64,000 nt of DNA from Actinernus sp. WN-2022 (Eukaryota > Cnidaria > Anthozoa > Actiniaria > Actinernidae), in contig JAOWCC010000091.1 in the NCBI GenBank assembly GCA_030867875.1, forward strand, positions 744,001-808,000. The letters are read 5' to 3'. Positions 10,501 through 21,769 of the stretch are shown in pieces (the first letter of the stretch is position 1; each line of letters starts with the position of its first letter). A program made the translations under genes and the position numbers. The notes under the pieces were generated by a model, which did not search any database, was not told the DNA's origin, and was given only the letters and a program-made list of their open reading frames with translations.

Positions 10501-10851
10501 GTCAAGTTCTGAAGAATTGATTAATTTACGGGTTTCAGAGTCTTCTATAAAAGGGTTATAAGATTTGTTTTTCAATTTAGCAATGTCAAAGTTAGAGTCG
10601 AATATACTATGGAGGTCACATATAGCAAAATAGAAATCATCATCATCTTCAAAATGGTTAAAGGGGAATATATCGGACAAACATGTGGAACAGAACCAAG
10701 GATCATTAGTAACAGAAAGTGCTAGATAATCAGAAGAGAATAATTTTGAACATTTAAGATGTGTCCATAACATACAGCTATCACAGTAGATAGCTTTATG
10801 ATTTTTGTGTACAGTGTATTTGCAGACGGAACATGGATATAGAACTACCAT
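7530..10851 (-). pseudogene. Non-LTR retrotransposon (CR1-like): PHD finger, endonuclease, reverse transcriptase
   Basis: A decayed LINE in one direction. The ATG at 10851 begins a C4HC3 PHD-type finger (CSVCKYTVHKNHKAIYCDSC) followed by the start of an APE-type endonuclease (FHINIRSLKKH, SETWLDD). More endonuclease lies at 9544-9951 and 9251-9535 in other frames. The reverse transcriptase (8093-9199) keeps the palm motifs (FIDFKKAF, GVPQSSILGPLLFLIYINDI, FADDT). The C-terminal thumb and tail run through three frames to 7639. At least five frame changes mean it cannot move itself. PHD plus endonuclease plus this RT type is usual for CR1-like LINEs; the clade was judged by eye. Sequence down to about 7530 is probably its 3' untranslated tail. 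Confidence 0.85.
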
Positions 10852-11112
10852 AAGAAACAATGAAATAGATTAATGATAAGTAAGTAAAATACAGATAAAC
10901 ACGAAACACAAAATAGATAAATAAGTTAAATATTAAACACTTTGATACTTAAACAATTAAACTACGGAAAGACAAGATTGATGTATAACTACAGTTTTGT
11001 TTTTGTAAGAAAGTTATAAGATTAAGAATGCAATGTCTGCTAAGATTTTGAATAACTACATGTACTTTCCTACTTAGCTTTTCCAAGGTATTTGACCAAG
11101 ACACTGGTACAT

Positions 11113-11283
11113 AGAGTAGAACATTTCTCAACAGTGTGACTGTCCTGGCAAGATATTATGCCATCATTTGTCCATTTAGTTTAGGGATATTTGTTCAAAA
11201 GATGCTGGCAGTGTCTCAGAGTAGAACACTTCTCAATAATGTTACTGTCCTGGACTGGACGGAAGAATATCATCATTTGTCCA
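11113..11283. repeat. Direct duplication, two ~62-bp copies
   Basis: The segment starting agtagaacatttctcaaca at 11113-11174 recurs at 11219-11283 with scattered changes. Both copies share tgtcctgg and end in catcatttgtcca. The 45-bp gap differs. No coding potential was seen. Confidence 0.65.
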
Positions 11284-11619
11284 GACGCGGTTCACTTTAT
11301 ATTGGGCATTATTGCGTAAGTGGGCAAGAATACGGCGCCTCGGCTGAGTCAAGTCTTCTTGGATATAGTACTGGGACTTGTTAGTCTTCAGAAGCCTCTT
11401 TTTTCTCATGATTTCCACTTTAGTATCATGCCTTGTCAGTCGAACTATAAAAAAATATATATAAACTACTGTCTAGTAGTATACGTAGTCAGTTGTATAA
11501 TCTTTGCAACTCGATATATACATTTTGTCGTGAGCGCTATACAATATATGTATTTTTGTCACAAAACGTATACCCTGAAGGTGCAAATTAGTCTTTACCA
11601 GGTCTTTAGTAACAATTAA
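11284..11619. other. No gene seen
   Basis: AT-rich sequence with short ORFs only; none shows a recognisable domain. Nothing else was identified. Confidence 0.3.
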
Positions 11620-12002
11620 TCATCCACTTAAACCTTTAACTTTAAGAAGATTTTACGTGTAATTTAAAGCTAAAGGAAATGTCCAATGGTGTTTAGTAAC
11701 ATTTAGTAATCCATTTAAGTGCGCATTTCGGTATTCTGCATCTGTGTTGAACCTTTTAACTTTAAGAAGCATTTAGATGTATTTTAAAGATTAAGGAAAT
11801 GTACAATGAACTTTAAGACCCATTTAATGATGTAACTAAATGTTCTTAAAGGGTAGGAGACATTTAGTGAACCTTTAATGCCAACTTAAAGATTATGGTT
11901 AGGTTATTTAAAGGTAACTTAAATTTTATATTAACTTTAAGTGATTACTTAAAGTTTAGATATAGATTTAAGATACTTTAATCGATTCTTAAAGAGCATT
12001 AA
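11620..12002. repeat. Degenerate CTTTAA/CTTAAA-rich repeat tract
   Basis: The hexamers ctttaa, cttaaa and tttaag recur every 15-40 bases across about 380 bases. Within the tract a longer unit, beginning cttttaactttaagaag and including aaggaaatgt, occurs at about 11633-11712 and again at about 11753-11830. This is an old simple or tandem repeat, perhaps the interior of a decayed element. Confidence 0.5.
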
Positions 12003-12066
12003 ATTCGTTATTTCGTCATGTGATGGGAGAAACGGGATCGCGAAAAATTCAAAATCCCCTCCCCAC

Positions 12067-12088
12067 AAAAAAAAAAAAAAAAAAAAAA
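12067..12088. repeat. A22 homopolymer
   Basis: An uninterrupted run of 22 adenines. It could be a retroposon tail, but no element body was recognised beside it. Confidence 0.8.
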
Positions 12089-12584
12089 CAACGAGCAAGC
12101 CGAATTTGCACAGAAAAATAATCGAGCGAGCCAATATCACCCAGAAAAAAAATCGCGTAAGGGTGAAACTTTAAAAAAATCGTGCAAGGTTCTGATGCCA
12201 GAAACAATTCTTGCAGCAACTGAGAAGTCGTAAAAACAATTTCGAACAACAAAAACCGGGCCCCCTCTCCATCAATTTTCAAATGGTCCGTCCCTAAATC
12301 TAGTTGCCAATGAGAATAAAGCTTTCAGCGTTAATTTCGTATGTGTGTTGCAAAAACGTTTCTTCAACAAGGGCAATAAAGTGGTACAATGTTAAATGCG
12401 TAACGTTCAAAAGTTAAAATTAAATAACAAAATAGTCAGTCAAAGCAGTCATGCTGAAAGTTAAATTAGCGTCACGCCACGGCTGCAAGAGCTCAAGTGA
12501 CCCATACAACAGTCCGTTTCATACTGAAACCTGTATTTAGCGGGGCCATTTCGCGTCCGCTTAAGACTAGGAAATTTGAGATGT

Positions 12585-12632
12585 TCGTATCACCGTATCA
12601 CTGTATCTTGGTATCTCCGTATCATTGTATCT
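12585..12632. repeat. GTATC short tandem repeat
   Basis: gtatc recurs six times at 8-10 base spacing (gtatcaccgtatcactgtat and onwards). It is a short degenerate microsatellite. Confidence 0.5.
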
Positions 12633-13774
12633 TGTAACACGTTATATGCCAAGCCAAAAAAAAACCAGCGAAGAAACAAAGCCTCGTGCCAGTCGTGGCC
12701 AGTTCATCTCATCAAATAGACCTCTGGGTAATATTGTCATACTTCACACCACCCACCACCCACCTCGAAACGTAGTTGTTGAACAAAAAAGATTTGCGTT
12801 GAGTAATGCAGGAACTGTTTTTATTAACAAAACGTCTACGATACTTCTTGTTACTCGCATTTCCTAAGACACTGTATGTTTTCTTTTCCATCCTCCATCA
12901 ATATTGCAGTGCTTCATGAAAGTTCGATTATACTCTCCACCAGCCCTCCCTCGGGAAACATTGTCCATCGAACAATGGGCTCCTGTGTTACCTGATTGGT
13001 TAACAGCAAAAGAGTTCGACGTTGGAAAATAAATATTAAAAAAACACTTGCGATTTATGACCAAAGACCTGGCCCGAGTAATAATCTTTAAATCAGTCAT
13101 AACTGGCTAGGGTTCATATGCACTTTAAAATGCCTGTGAAACGAAAATATTAACCAGTTTATTTTGTGACATGAAGAATGGCATTTACTGTTTTTTTATA
13201 TCTCGTTTTGTTCCAGAGATATTGCAGTTTAAAATGTGCAAATTTGGTGACTGCTGACGTCATCAGATTTGCAGAGCCTTTGGTCTGAAACATAAAATGA
13301 AGAATATCTCAGCAAATTTAAGGCAAAAATCTTTGAAATTTTCCTGTAGTATAGTACTAAGGGTGGTATATATTATAATGTAAACAATGTTGTTTTCATG
13401 ACAACACATTTGATCCCAGTCACAATAAAATTGCAATCCATTTTATTGTTTGCTTATACTCTGCTAAACAATGCTGGCATATACATCCTAACACATACAC
13501 AAAGTTTTATAGTTATTTGCATCAGCAACGTTTAAGCGAAGAGGAAAATATAAGGGAATTTAGTTCAAATGTGATAGGTCTGGTACCAAAGCAACAACAT
13601 TGTTTACATGTAGTACTATTAATTTATTTAATACCTAGTAGATGGTAGGAATATCTTGTTCGATGAAGGTTTGGAGCCGGAACTGCAGCCGTCCAAACTT
13701 TGGTGGTCAAGCGCAAGCCACCGTAAATGACACCAAAATAAACAGGTTGATATTTTCATTTCTTAGGCACTTTA
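12633..13774. other. No gene seen
   Basis: About 1.1 kb of AT-rich sequence. Short ORFs at 12625-12867 (+) and 12864-13100 (-) have no recognisable domain, start context or splice structure. No mobile element ends were found. Confidence 0.35.
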
Positions 13775-14030
13775 ACAGCTATGTACAGTACAGCCGTAAA
13801 ATAATGCATGCGCAAGAAGTGGCGCAAGTAACTTCGTGCGACGTAAGAACACGCAAGCTGCCGCAAGAAGGCCAAAACCAACTTTCTGCGCTTTAGATGC
13901 AAGAACTACTGAACCGCAAGAAGTTCAGGCTGAAGTGCAAGAAATAATTTTTTTGAGCTTACCGCAAGAAGATGAAACGCAAGAAGTTGAAGTCTTAACG
14001 CAAGAACTGGTCGCTTCTGTGAGCTCGGGA
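13775..14030. repeat. GCAAGAA dispersed repeat, copy 1
   Basis: The motif gcaagaa (variants gcaagta, gcaagct) recurs about a dozen times in 13806-14010 at spacing mostly between 14 and 27 bases. The block starts with tacagtacagccgtaaaata at 13785, and the same pair of signals occurs inverted at about 35340-35535. The overlapping ORF (13836-14057) contains PQE/TQE repeats that follow from the DNA repeat, so it is probably not a gene. Confidence 0.6.
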
Positions 14031-14404
14031 AGGACGCGGGCTGTTTTCGTATGCTAGGATTTATGTTTTCTAGAGTAAGATAATCGAAAAGCGAATATAT
14101 GTATCTCAAGCACTCGGCTGTTTTAGCAGGCAAGTAGAATAAACATTGATACACTCAAGGGAAGTGAAAAATTGTTTGAGATATCGTGAGTTCCAGGATA
14201 TTAGTTAGTGATAGTATTAAAGACTGCAAATCACGATGAGCGGCAAAATATGTCCCGGCGGGAATGTATGTATCACGCTATCACGTAGCAATGAAACGGT
14301 GGTATTTAACTAAGCTTTTGAAGCTATCAGTCTTCAAATCCATAATGAATGTTCCTTGATGGTCTTGACTATCTAATGGCCACCAAAACGTTATGATGAA
14401 TGGA

Positions 14405-14757
14405 GGTAGGCGCGATATCTGCACAATATCGAATATCCGATATTATAGTATTGATAGTATCAGATATTTGATATTGATAATCTTCAATACTATCGGATAT
14501 TATCGGATATTTTCTAATTAGCTAAAGGGCTCCCTCTCCTCTGAAGGACATCGATATTCGATATTATCGGATATTATCGGATATTTTCTATTTAGATATC
14601 TAATAGATAAATGTCTTTCCTCTGGCAAGAGGGTTGATATTCGATACTATCGGATATTATCGGATATTTTCTAATTAGATATCTATTAGATAAAGGTCTC
14701 CCTCTCCTCTGAAGGAGATCGATATTCGATACTATCGGATATTATCGGATATAAGTA
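14405..14757. repeat. TATCGGATA minisatellite, ~85-bp unit, about 3.5 copies
   Basis: A unit containing gatattcgatactatcggat, then a tctaattagatatctattag block and a ctccctctcctctgaagga block, repeats from about 14480 to 14757. The left flank (14411-14475, gatatctgcacaatatcgaa) matches in inverted orientation the repeat at 34405-34490. This ties the satellite to a dispersed family with members at 26270 and 34400. Confidence 0.75.
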
Positions 14758-15998
14758 AAATTTACCATTAACAATAATTATTATTAGTCTCTATTTTCTT
14801 CGAGCTCACGAGCAATTCGCTAGCATGGTTCCTTCACAAACTAATCTTTAATGTGAGCCCGCCATAAATCTGGCCTTTGGAAGTTATGTCTAGTGTTTAG
14901 GCATGCGCATTAGATATTCGATTCTATCACCACCCCCAGCGGATATAATTGTTCGCGGAACGTTCGCGGCAACGTCTGGATTGTGTTCGTCGCATGTGCG
15001 CGATCAAAAGGAGGAGAAAGTTAACTTTCACTGGCGAAGTTTGTATCACACTTTCAACCTACTTTAGCCACATTTATCGGATCTTCATAGCCTTAACTGA
15101 GTTGGTTATTTGCAACGAAAAGTTGTCACGAAGGTTAACGTCGAAATTAACATGAACTAACACGGGAGATTTTGACTTTTGAATAACAACTGAACTACAA
15201 GAAGAACCACTCTCAGAATTTCGTATTCTCTCACCATTCTTCAGAGGAATCAGATGAAGTTGGGACTCTGTTCTGATCTGATGGAGAAAATAACCTTTTT
15301 CTGGATTAAACCTTCTGTGATGAAAGGTACTTCATTTTCAGGCGTTTTCAATACAATGGAGTATCCAAGTACGAAGTGCTGGCTAGAAAGTGTTTCGATT
15401 TCGTAGGCAATACGATGGATAGCTTGAGGAAGGGTTGTGAGACAAAACTGAAAGCTATTCTGTTTTGGTAACATTCTTTAGAGACTGCTTCACACTGGAA
15501 TTTAATTCGACTGAATTTTGTTATTAACAACTTTAGCATTGTTCTATAAATGTCACTATATTGTGGCTTTGTGGAAGGAAAACTGTAAGGAGAACCATTT
15601 TAACATATGTAAAAAAATATTTTACTTTACACACTGGGCAGCATTGTTGTAGTCGGATTATCGTTGCTGATGGCTAACACCATAATATTTCATCATTTCT
15701 GAACAGGTATGAGGCCCTCTTCAGATCATGTTAGTTTCTTTTAAATTCTGTAATATGCAAATTATCATTTGCTTGTGTTTATGAGTTTTACACGCGCGAT
15801 TTATGCCACAGACATTGTAAATATTACTTAATTTTGGTAGCTGCGCTGATTGTGATATTTAGTGTTTATAGTTTGATTATTTATTTTGTCTGTCTCATTC
15901 ATTAATTTTGTTGAAAGCTAAACAACAAATTCTTACTATTTGGCGTGTCAGTTTACAAAAATAATAACCGTCAGCCAAATTTATGATTTGATTTCGCT

Positions 15999-16103
15999 TA
16001 CCCTGCGAGCAGAGGTTTCTCGTCTCTTTGCCTTTCCTGTCCTTTCCCTTTCTTTCGGCGGACAGGAAAGGCAAAGAGATGAGAAACCTCTGCTTGCAGG
16101 GTA
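15999..16103. mobile_element. 105-bp MITE with 9-bp target duplication
   Basis: A near-perfect hairpin: the arm taccctgcgagcagaggttt at 15999 pairs with its complement ending at 16103, with about 45-bp arms and a ~15-bp loop. It is flanked on both sides by gatttcgct (15990-15998 and 16104-16112), an exact 9-bp duplication. Nine-base duplications are typical of Mutator-like elements, so this is probably a MULE-type MITE. Confidence 0.85.
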
Positions 16104-16316
16104 GATTTCGCTGCATGAACACAATTGGTACACTTGCATGCTCTTGGGCAATAAAACAAATTGTAATGATGAAAATAAGCTACATGTACATGATGTATGT
16201 TGATATGGAAATACATTAAAATGAAAAGATTCAAATCAAAATTCAGCTATATTGGTTTTATAAAGATTGTTTTATCCGAGTATTGAGTATTCTTAACAAT
16301 ATCTGAGTATTATAGA

Positions 16317-16444
16317 GTGATTTCCATAAACCTGTGAAACAGAATATTTAGTGCTATTAAATGCTAATTCTATTGTTTTCTTTTGTGTATATTTGACTAT
16401 TAGATGTTAACAAGCAATAATTGTTTCACAGGTTTATGAAAATC
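16317..16444. mobile_element. Small inverted-repeat element (~128 bp)
   Basis: gtgatttccataaacctgtg at about 16318 pairs with the complement of cacaggtttatgaaaatcac ending at about 16444, giving ~25-bp arms around an AT-rich interior. It looks like a MITE. No target duplication was determined. Confidence 0.6.
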
Positions 16445-16520
16445 ACTTTAACATTTAGTACAGTCTTTGTATGTATTTTTAAATTTTGCTATTCTTTAAG
16501 CAATAAACGTTTTTTTAAAG

Positions 16521-16805
16521 GAAGCATTGGCTTGTTTACACTTGTGCCAGGGATATCCACTTAAAGATGACTTTTGGCACTGGGATTGCTGTGAAGCTAC
16601 TGCTACTGAGCAGTTTATAGTGACTTCTGAGCTTCTTTTTCTTGAATGGTGGCATATATACACCAACTGCATTCAATTATTTAGACCTAGGCCATTAGAG
16701 CTATGTGACCCTGTGAACAGGATTAAAAAACACTTTAACAATCCTTTAACAATCCTAGTGGCTAATCAAAGTCTCTTGCCATTAGAGTTTCAAGCTTTTG
16801 TTCAG
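16521..16805 (+). CDS. Candidate internal exon, unknown protein
   Basis: An open frame of exactly 95 codons between an acceptor-like ttttttaaag (ending 16520) and a donor CAG|GTACAT at 16806, both in phase 0. The peptide (ACLHLCQGYPLKDDFWHWD at its start) looks protein-like, with many Trp, Cys and hydrophobic residues and no low complexity. I do not recognise it. No partner exon is convincing, though a second possible exon begins after ttctacag near 17080. It lies inside the 14803-18222 inverted-repeat segment. Confidence 0.35.
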
Positions 16806-17210
16806 GTACATTCTTATTTTGATATTTTTGAATAATTAGAGGAGCATGAGGTATACCTTAAGGCACATCTGATAGCTTGAAGAGATTAAAATGGTCAAGC
16901 GAGACCAAGTAGCCGGGCTATAGTCTCCACTAAAACAGCATTTGCTGACAACAAAAATATTCAGTTGATTCAGATTGTTGTTGGTCTCAAGATCCGTTTG
17001 CAATACTTGCACAAAAGTCTTTGAATTTTATTGTTTGAATCTAGATGCATTTAAGGTAGTTTTTGGTTTTATTTCTACAGGTCTTGAGGGCTTTCTTGTA
17101 CTAATGTTGCTGAAATTAAGTTGCTGGCAAGGGAGTGGGGCATGGAGGTGTAATTATAGGACAAGAAGTCCTTCAAAAGTTCCCAGTAGTTTATATAGCT
17201 CTATTTAGAG

Positions 17211-18720
17211 ACTGATGTTTCTTTGTATTATTAAACTGTAGGAGAAGTTTTGTTGATGTAAATGCCTTTGTCACCACAAATTAGTAAACTCAAATGTTGA
17301 TGGCTGTTATTTGGGATATATCAGTGGAAGCACCCTTGTCATTTAAACTGAAGTTCTTTCAAAGTCAGTCAAATTTAATAGCTACATCTGTCTTTGAAAT
17401 AACTTGTTTGATATCAGTCATTCTCAAAAATTTAGTTACAATTAATTTTCATGGAACCTTTTGAATGAAATATTTTTGAGACTTTCATAAAATCATTTCT
17501 CTTTTCCAAAAATACAACTACTCCAAACCTTTCATTGCTTTTGTGTAACAGTTTGTGGTATGTTTCCAAGAGTATCTTTAGACAAAATATGAAGATTCAG
17601 GGAAAGAATATTTACCATTTCTTTCCAAACACAATCAAGATATATAATGCTGTGCATGTTTTATAACAACCACTGTACCAGATCTACAAATACATCAAGA
17701 AGACTAAAAATAACCACTTTTTCTTGAGGTATAAATGACGACCACTTCAACTGCTGCCGACATACTGGTACCAAGATGATCCATCTCCTCGACCTCCGTT
17801 CCGTAGACTTCTCCTTGCACCAAAACTCTGTTACCTTAGCCCTACAATTTGCGTTTTACTGACCGAGATAATCGACAAAATGACTGAAGTCTAAGATTAT
17901 TTCCGAGCTATCGAAACAACTAAACATCGCCAAGGCGCTCCTTTTTCAAGTAAAGCTGCTCGACAGGAAACGTTGTTAAATATATGAACCTACAGCTACT
18001 TAATGTTCGACAGATCACACATTTACCTTTATTTCGTAAAGAAAAACTCGATATATAACTACAAACCGGGCGGCAGGACCGGCGGATATACGCGGCTTTG
18101 TCCACGCAAATATTCGCGCGAAAGAATGAAATAATAGCGCACGCATAAATTACTTCACAAAATGAGCCCGCGTTACATGCTTGAAATTTTGATTAGATTG
18201 GCGCGCGAATTGCTCGTGAGCTATCCAAATATTTTTAGCATATTTATTTTAAACATATTGTTAAAGGGAAACCTTGTCAGGTTTGATATAGTGTGAAGTT
18301 TATTTATCGTATGGGAGAGGTGATCCATTGCAACACAGTCTTATGCCGGTTTGTCTCGCCTTGTTGAGACAGCCAGTTAAATTCTGGCAGAGAACTTGGT
18401 TTTCATTAAACACATAGGCCTTTGGTATGACCTTGGTGTGGGTGTGTTTTGGTCAAGTTAATTTCGCATTTGGAGAAATTCCCAAATTTTGAGCTAGCAC
18501 TTGTCTACTGGACTAGTGAAGTGGATCGAAAGTTTCTCTTTTGCAATGTATTAGTTCAGTTGCACATGCTGTCTGTCTGGGTAGCACCATCCCATCATAA
18601 ATGGTTATTCTGTTAATATTGGAAATATGGGAGTGTGTCGCCGAGTGGAAACATAAAAAAACAGGCTACTGAGTTATACCCTGACTAATTGTTTTTCTTC
18701 AACTAGAGTGTATTTCAGTG
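17211..18720. other. No gene seen
   Basis: About 1.5 kb without a supported gene. Short ORFs (for example 17920-18105, -) lack recognisable features. The right 18-bp inverted repeat of the candidate element lies at 18205-18222. Confidence 0.35.
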
Positions 18721-18721
18721 C

Positions 18722-18930
18722 ACAGTATGTGCAAAGGTACAAATTGCGTAATAATTTGTCTTCGAGCATTTTTTTTCTCCTCGCCTTAGTTCTTTATGAT
18801 TTGGCCTCAGGGACCTAAATAGTCACACTATATGAACACTAGAGTCTCTCATAAATCGCATTTTCTATTGCACCGTATTTGGAAGGTGAAGATTACGTAA
18901 TTATTTGTCTCGCTCCCTCTCATCACTTTT
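18722..18930. repeat. Repeat block, inverted copy of 23150-23425
   Basis: Shares blocks such as cttagttctttatgatttgg, cctcagggac, cactatatgaac and tctcataaatc with the complement of 23230-23425. The 23-kb copy contains two tandem units of about 150 bp. The pair brackets the KDZ-like gene and an unknown - strand ORF. Confidence 0.7.
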
Positions 18931-19120
18931 TATGGCTTGTTTTATAACAAGAACAAATATGGAAACAATTTACATTGTTGATGCATTAGTCACTGTTAAG
19001 TTTGTTTGCTTCTTCGGAAATAAATATGCATATATATCGCCTCGGCGAGTAGGGTCCCTGGGTAAATAGTAGTAATAGTAGTGTTATACAGCTTGCTATC
19101 TGAAAATTATTGGCCATACG

Positions 19121-21030
19121 TTGCGATTGTGCGAAGGTTCTAAAATATTTTTTCTTAGTGCACAAGAACTCTCTTCTGCCGTTTCATCTTTTCTACATTT
19201 TCCTGAAAGAACTCCTAGTCGTTGGAATCTAGTCTCTTCGATGATCAGACAACTTTATAAAGAAGAACAGCAGCCTCGTCGTTTTCCTCTTGGTCGCCGC
19301 TGCATCCAGTTCAATAGTAGCTCAAGCGAACATTGTCATCATTTGTACAGACTGTTGGTGAAAGACTTTCTGTCCTTATTATCGCTTAGGGATAGACAGC
19401 TGACACTTCTTTATGGACCAAGCGCCAGTAAAAAGGACGCTTTTAAGCCATTGATTTTCTTGCCAGCTGTAGAAAAAATGTCTACGCTGTAACCGTACAA
19501 TTCCTTTAAGGAATCCTCCTAGCAATGCTATTGTTTATACAAGCAAGGGTACGAATGTTGCTGCGATATTTGAGGGAACATGTTCTACCTGCCAAGTAGC
19601 CTACTACCACAGCTATTACATCGATAAAAACAAAGGTAGCAAGATATTCTATTCGCAGTCAGATAGTGACTTTTTCCATATTTCTTCAGCAACGATGTTT
19701 GAGGTGGATTTACTTAAAGAAGTTGAACTGAACATTACGTTGTCCGCAACGACATTTGAAAGTAGATTTGATATAATTCCATGTTTAGAGACAAAGATGA
19801 AAGCAGACTGAAACATTTAAGTGACTTTGCTCGAACAAGAAAAAGTCCATTATCATGGAAATTAAACGAAGAAAGACTGGAAGAGGCTTGGATCTTTTGG
19901 GAGATTGTAAAATGGTATGAAGGAAACAACCTACTTGATGAAGCTAACCTTAGTACGGAAAATGACAACGTTAATCCTGGACACCGTAAAGATTTAGAGT
20001 TACTTTGCAAGAGACTTATGATGAAAGTATATAGCACGCCAAATAAATGGTTAAAACATGAATGTTTAGTAGACGGGTGTAAACAAGGCTATGTCACTAT
20101 CGATGGCAACGAAAAATTACACCGAGCCAAATGCGCTGCTCCAAAGGAACATACATGTACTGGGCCTGCACAACCTAATATCATTAGTTGCTGCCCAGAA
20201 AGTCCAGTATTTGGTAATGTCTCACAAAAGCCATCCAAATACTGTAACAGTCATCATCATTTAGATGAGCCAACATCCACCGCACAAAAGTGCAGTGTCG
20301 ATGTAGCTGGGGTATTAGTTCGCCCGCACATTTACAGCAACACGATGACCTCCAAGTACCTCCAATTAAATTGAGAAAGATAGACAACGACGGCCAATAT
20401 GAAGTAGTAAAGAAAGTACCTCCGATCGTCATACGACTTCCAGAATATGACGGAATGAATCCAGTAATTGTTAGTACTGCTCTCCCTTCTGTTGATGAAA
20501 CTATTTCAATTCAGGGGTGTAAAAAGAAAGAAACCAATTTTTTTTTATGATAGCACTGCGGGAATTCTAGCAGCTGTGCGACCATGTTCAATTATTGTTA
20601 ACATTCAGGAAATGTTTACCTCGGAGTCGCGAACTCAAGCATTCCTTTTTGTTCTCAACACGTTCTTCTCTGAGAAACCCCTTTGTAAGAAAACTAGCTT
20701 TCAAAGGAAATCAAAGCGCAGAAATGGTAATTAATCATTGTGAATTCCTAGTGGATCTGTTCCATTGTAATAAACACACAGAACCTACGTGTTTCCCACC
20801 TGGGAATCCAAAATGCATCTATCACCCACATCTGGACAAGTTCAAGGAAATTGAAAACGACAACACTCAGTGTGCTGAGCAAGCATTCTCGTAAGATGAA
20901 GAAAATAGTTAGACGAATGAGTCAGTGGAAATTTAGATTTTTTCTCCAGATAATAATGGACAGACATCATGAGATAACAGAGCAAAGGCTTAAAGACGAA
21001 GGACTATTCCATATTTCGTTAGATGCTTAA
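19121..21030 (+). pseudogene. KDZ-like (Kyakuja-Dileera-Zisupton) transposase gene, decayed
   Basis: The coding trace runs through several frames on the + strand. In order: a helical N-terminal region (19121-19480), a CxC-type cysteine cluster starting CLRCNRTIPLRNPP (from about 19480, with CSTCQVAYYHSYY), a SWKLNEERLEEAW region, a second cluster (HECLVDGCKQGY, then KCAAPKEHTC and KYCNSHH), and a catalytic-like region (FFYDSTAGILAAVRPC, VDLFHCNKHTEPTC, NTQCAEQAFS, then SQWKFRFFLQIIM). These clusters and the order resemble cnidarian proteins with CxC5/CxC6 motifs linked to KDZ transposases. Frame changes occur near 19480 (in an A-run), 19780, 20330, 20530, 20650 and 20893, and a stop falls at about 21030. 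It cannot encode a full protein. The family call is from memory of motif patterns. Confidence 0.55.
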
Positions 21031-21769
21031 AACAAAGATGAACTTGAAAACGCTGTAAAAATGTTTATTGAGAGAACTGGTACAGTATTAAACGAGCTGC
21101 GTCATGTTGTTGGAATGGTATATGCAAATTGGTTCACGGCAGTTACAAGGCCTCTTCCTTAATGTTTGAAAAAATATGCAATATTGTCCTTGAAGACTAG
21201 ATCTACACACAGTTTGTTAGCTATTTCTGTCTATTTCAGGCTGTCACTTCATGTATGCACACATGAGTTGCTATCAAAATACAATAGACTTAACACAATA
21301 CAAAACAATAGAACGAAATACACATCACAATAGAACACAATACACAAGACAATTTTGTAGTAATTCGTGTGTGCCTACATGAAGGGAGAGCCCTTAGCGA
21401 TTTCCTTTGATTTCGACCATCCCACACGTATGCTAAGGTCATCAGCTTATCATAGGAAAATATGAAGTTGGACTCTACATAAACTGGAACAACAATTTAT
21501 GTTTCTGATAAAGGTTAAAAAGTAGGAGAAATGATCTTCGATCGTTTTCTGTCCTAAATATTGGACTAAGGTATAAACGAGAACGGTTCAATCGTTACCA
21601 ATGGTTAAATAACGGCTTTTATCCAATGGATTTGAAGTAGTTCTATAATCCCAAAACGCCCTAATATGTCTCATTAGTGTCATACAAGTGTTCTAAATAT
21701 ACTTATGAGCATACCGGTAGTCACAATTGTAGTTGATTGTTACACAAAGCACAATATACATCATTATTA
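21031..21769. other. No gene seen; AACAATA-rich stretch
   Basis: Non-coding by eye. A degenerate aacacaatac/aacaatag microsatellite occupies about 21280-21355. Nothing else was identified. Confidence 0.35.

Larger units (their letters stand above)
14803..18222. mobile_element. Candidate element bounded by an exact 18-bp inverted repeat
   Basis: The 18-mer agctcacgagcaattcgc at 14803-14820 recurs exactly inverted at 18205-18222. Just inside both ends there is a gtgagcccg/cgggctcat-like word. The 3.4-kb interior holds one good exon candidate (16521-16805) and two small inverted-repeat elements, but no recognised transposase. An exact 18-bp pair 3.4 kb apart is unlikely by chance. No target duplication was identified, so the pair could also be remnants of one dispersed repeat in opposite orientations. 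Confidence 0.35.

Noticed and set aside
13836..14057. A Gln/Glu-rich coding repeat
   Set aside because: The peptide repeats mirror the GCAAGAA DNA repeat, which also occurs inverted elsewhere; there is no start context or domain.
14405..14757. CRISPR-like array
   Set aside because: Units are long, degenerate and contiguous without unique spacers, and the genome is eukaryotic; it is a minisatellite.
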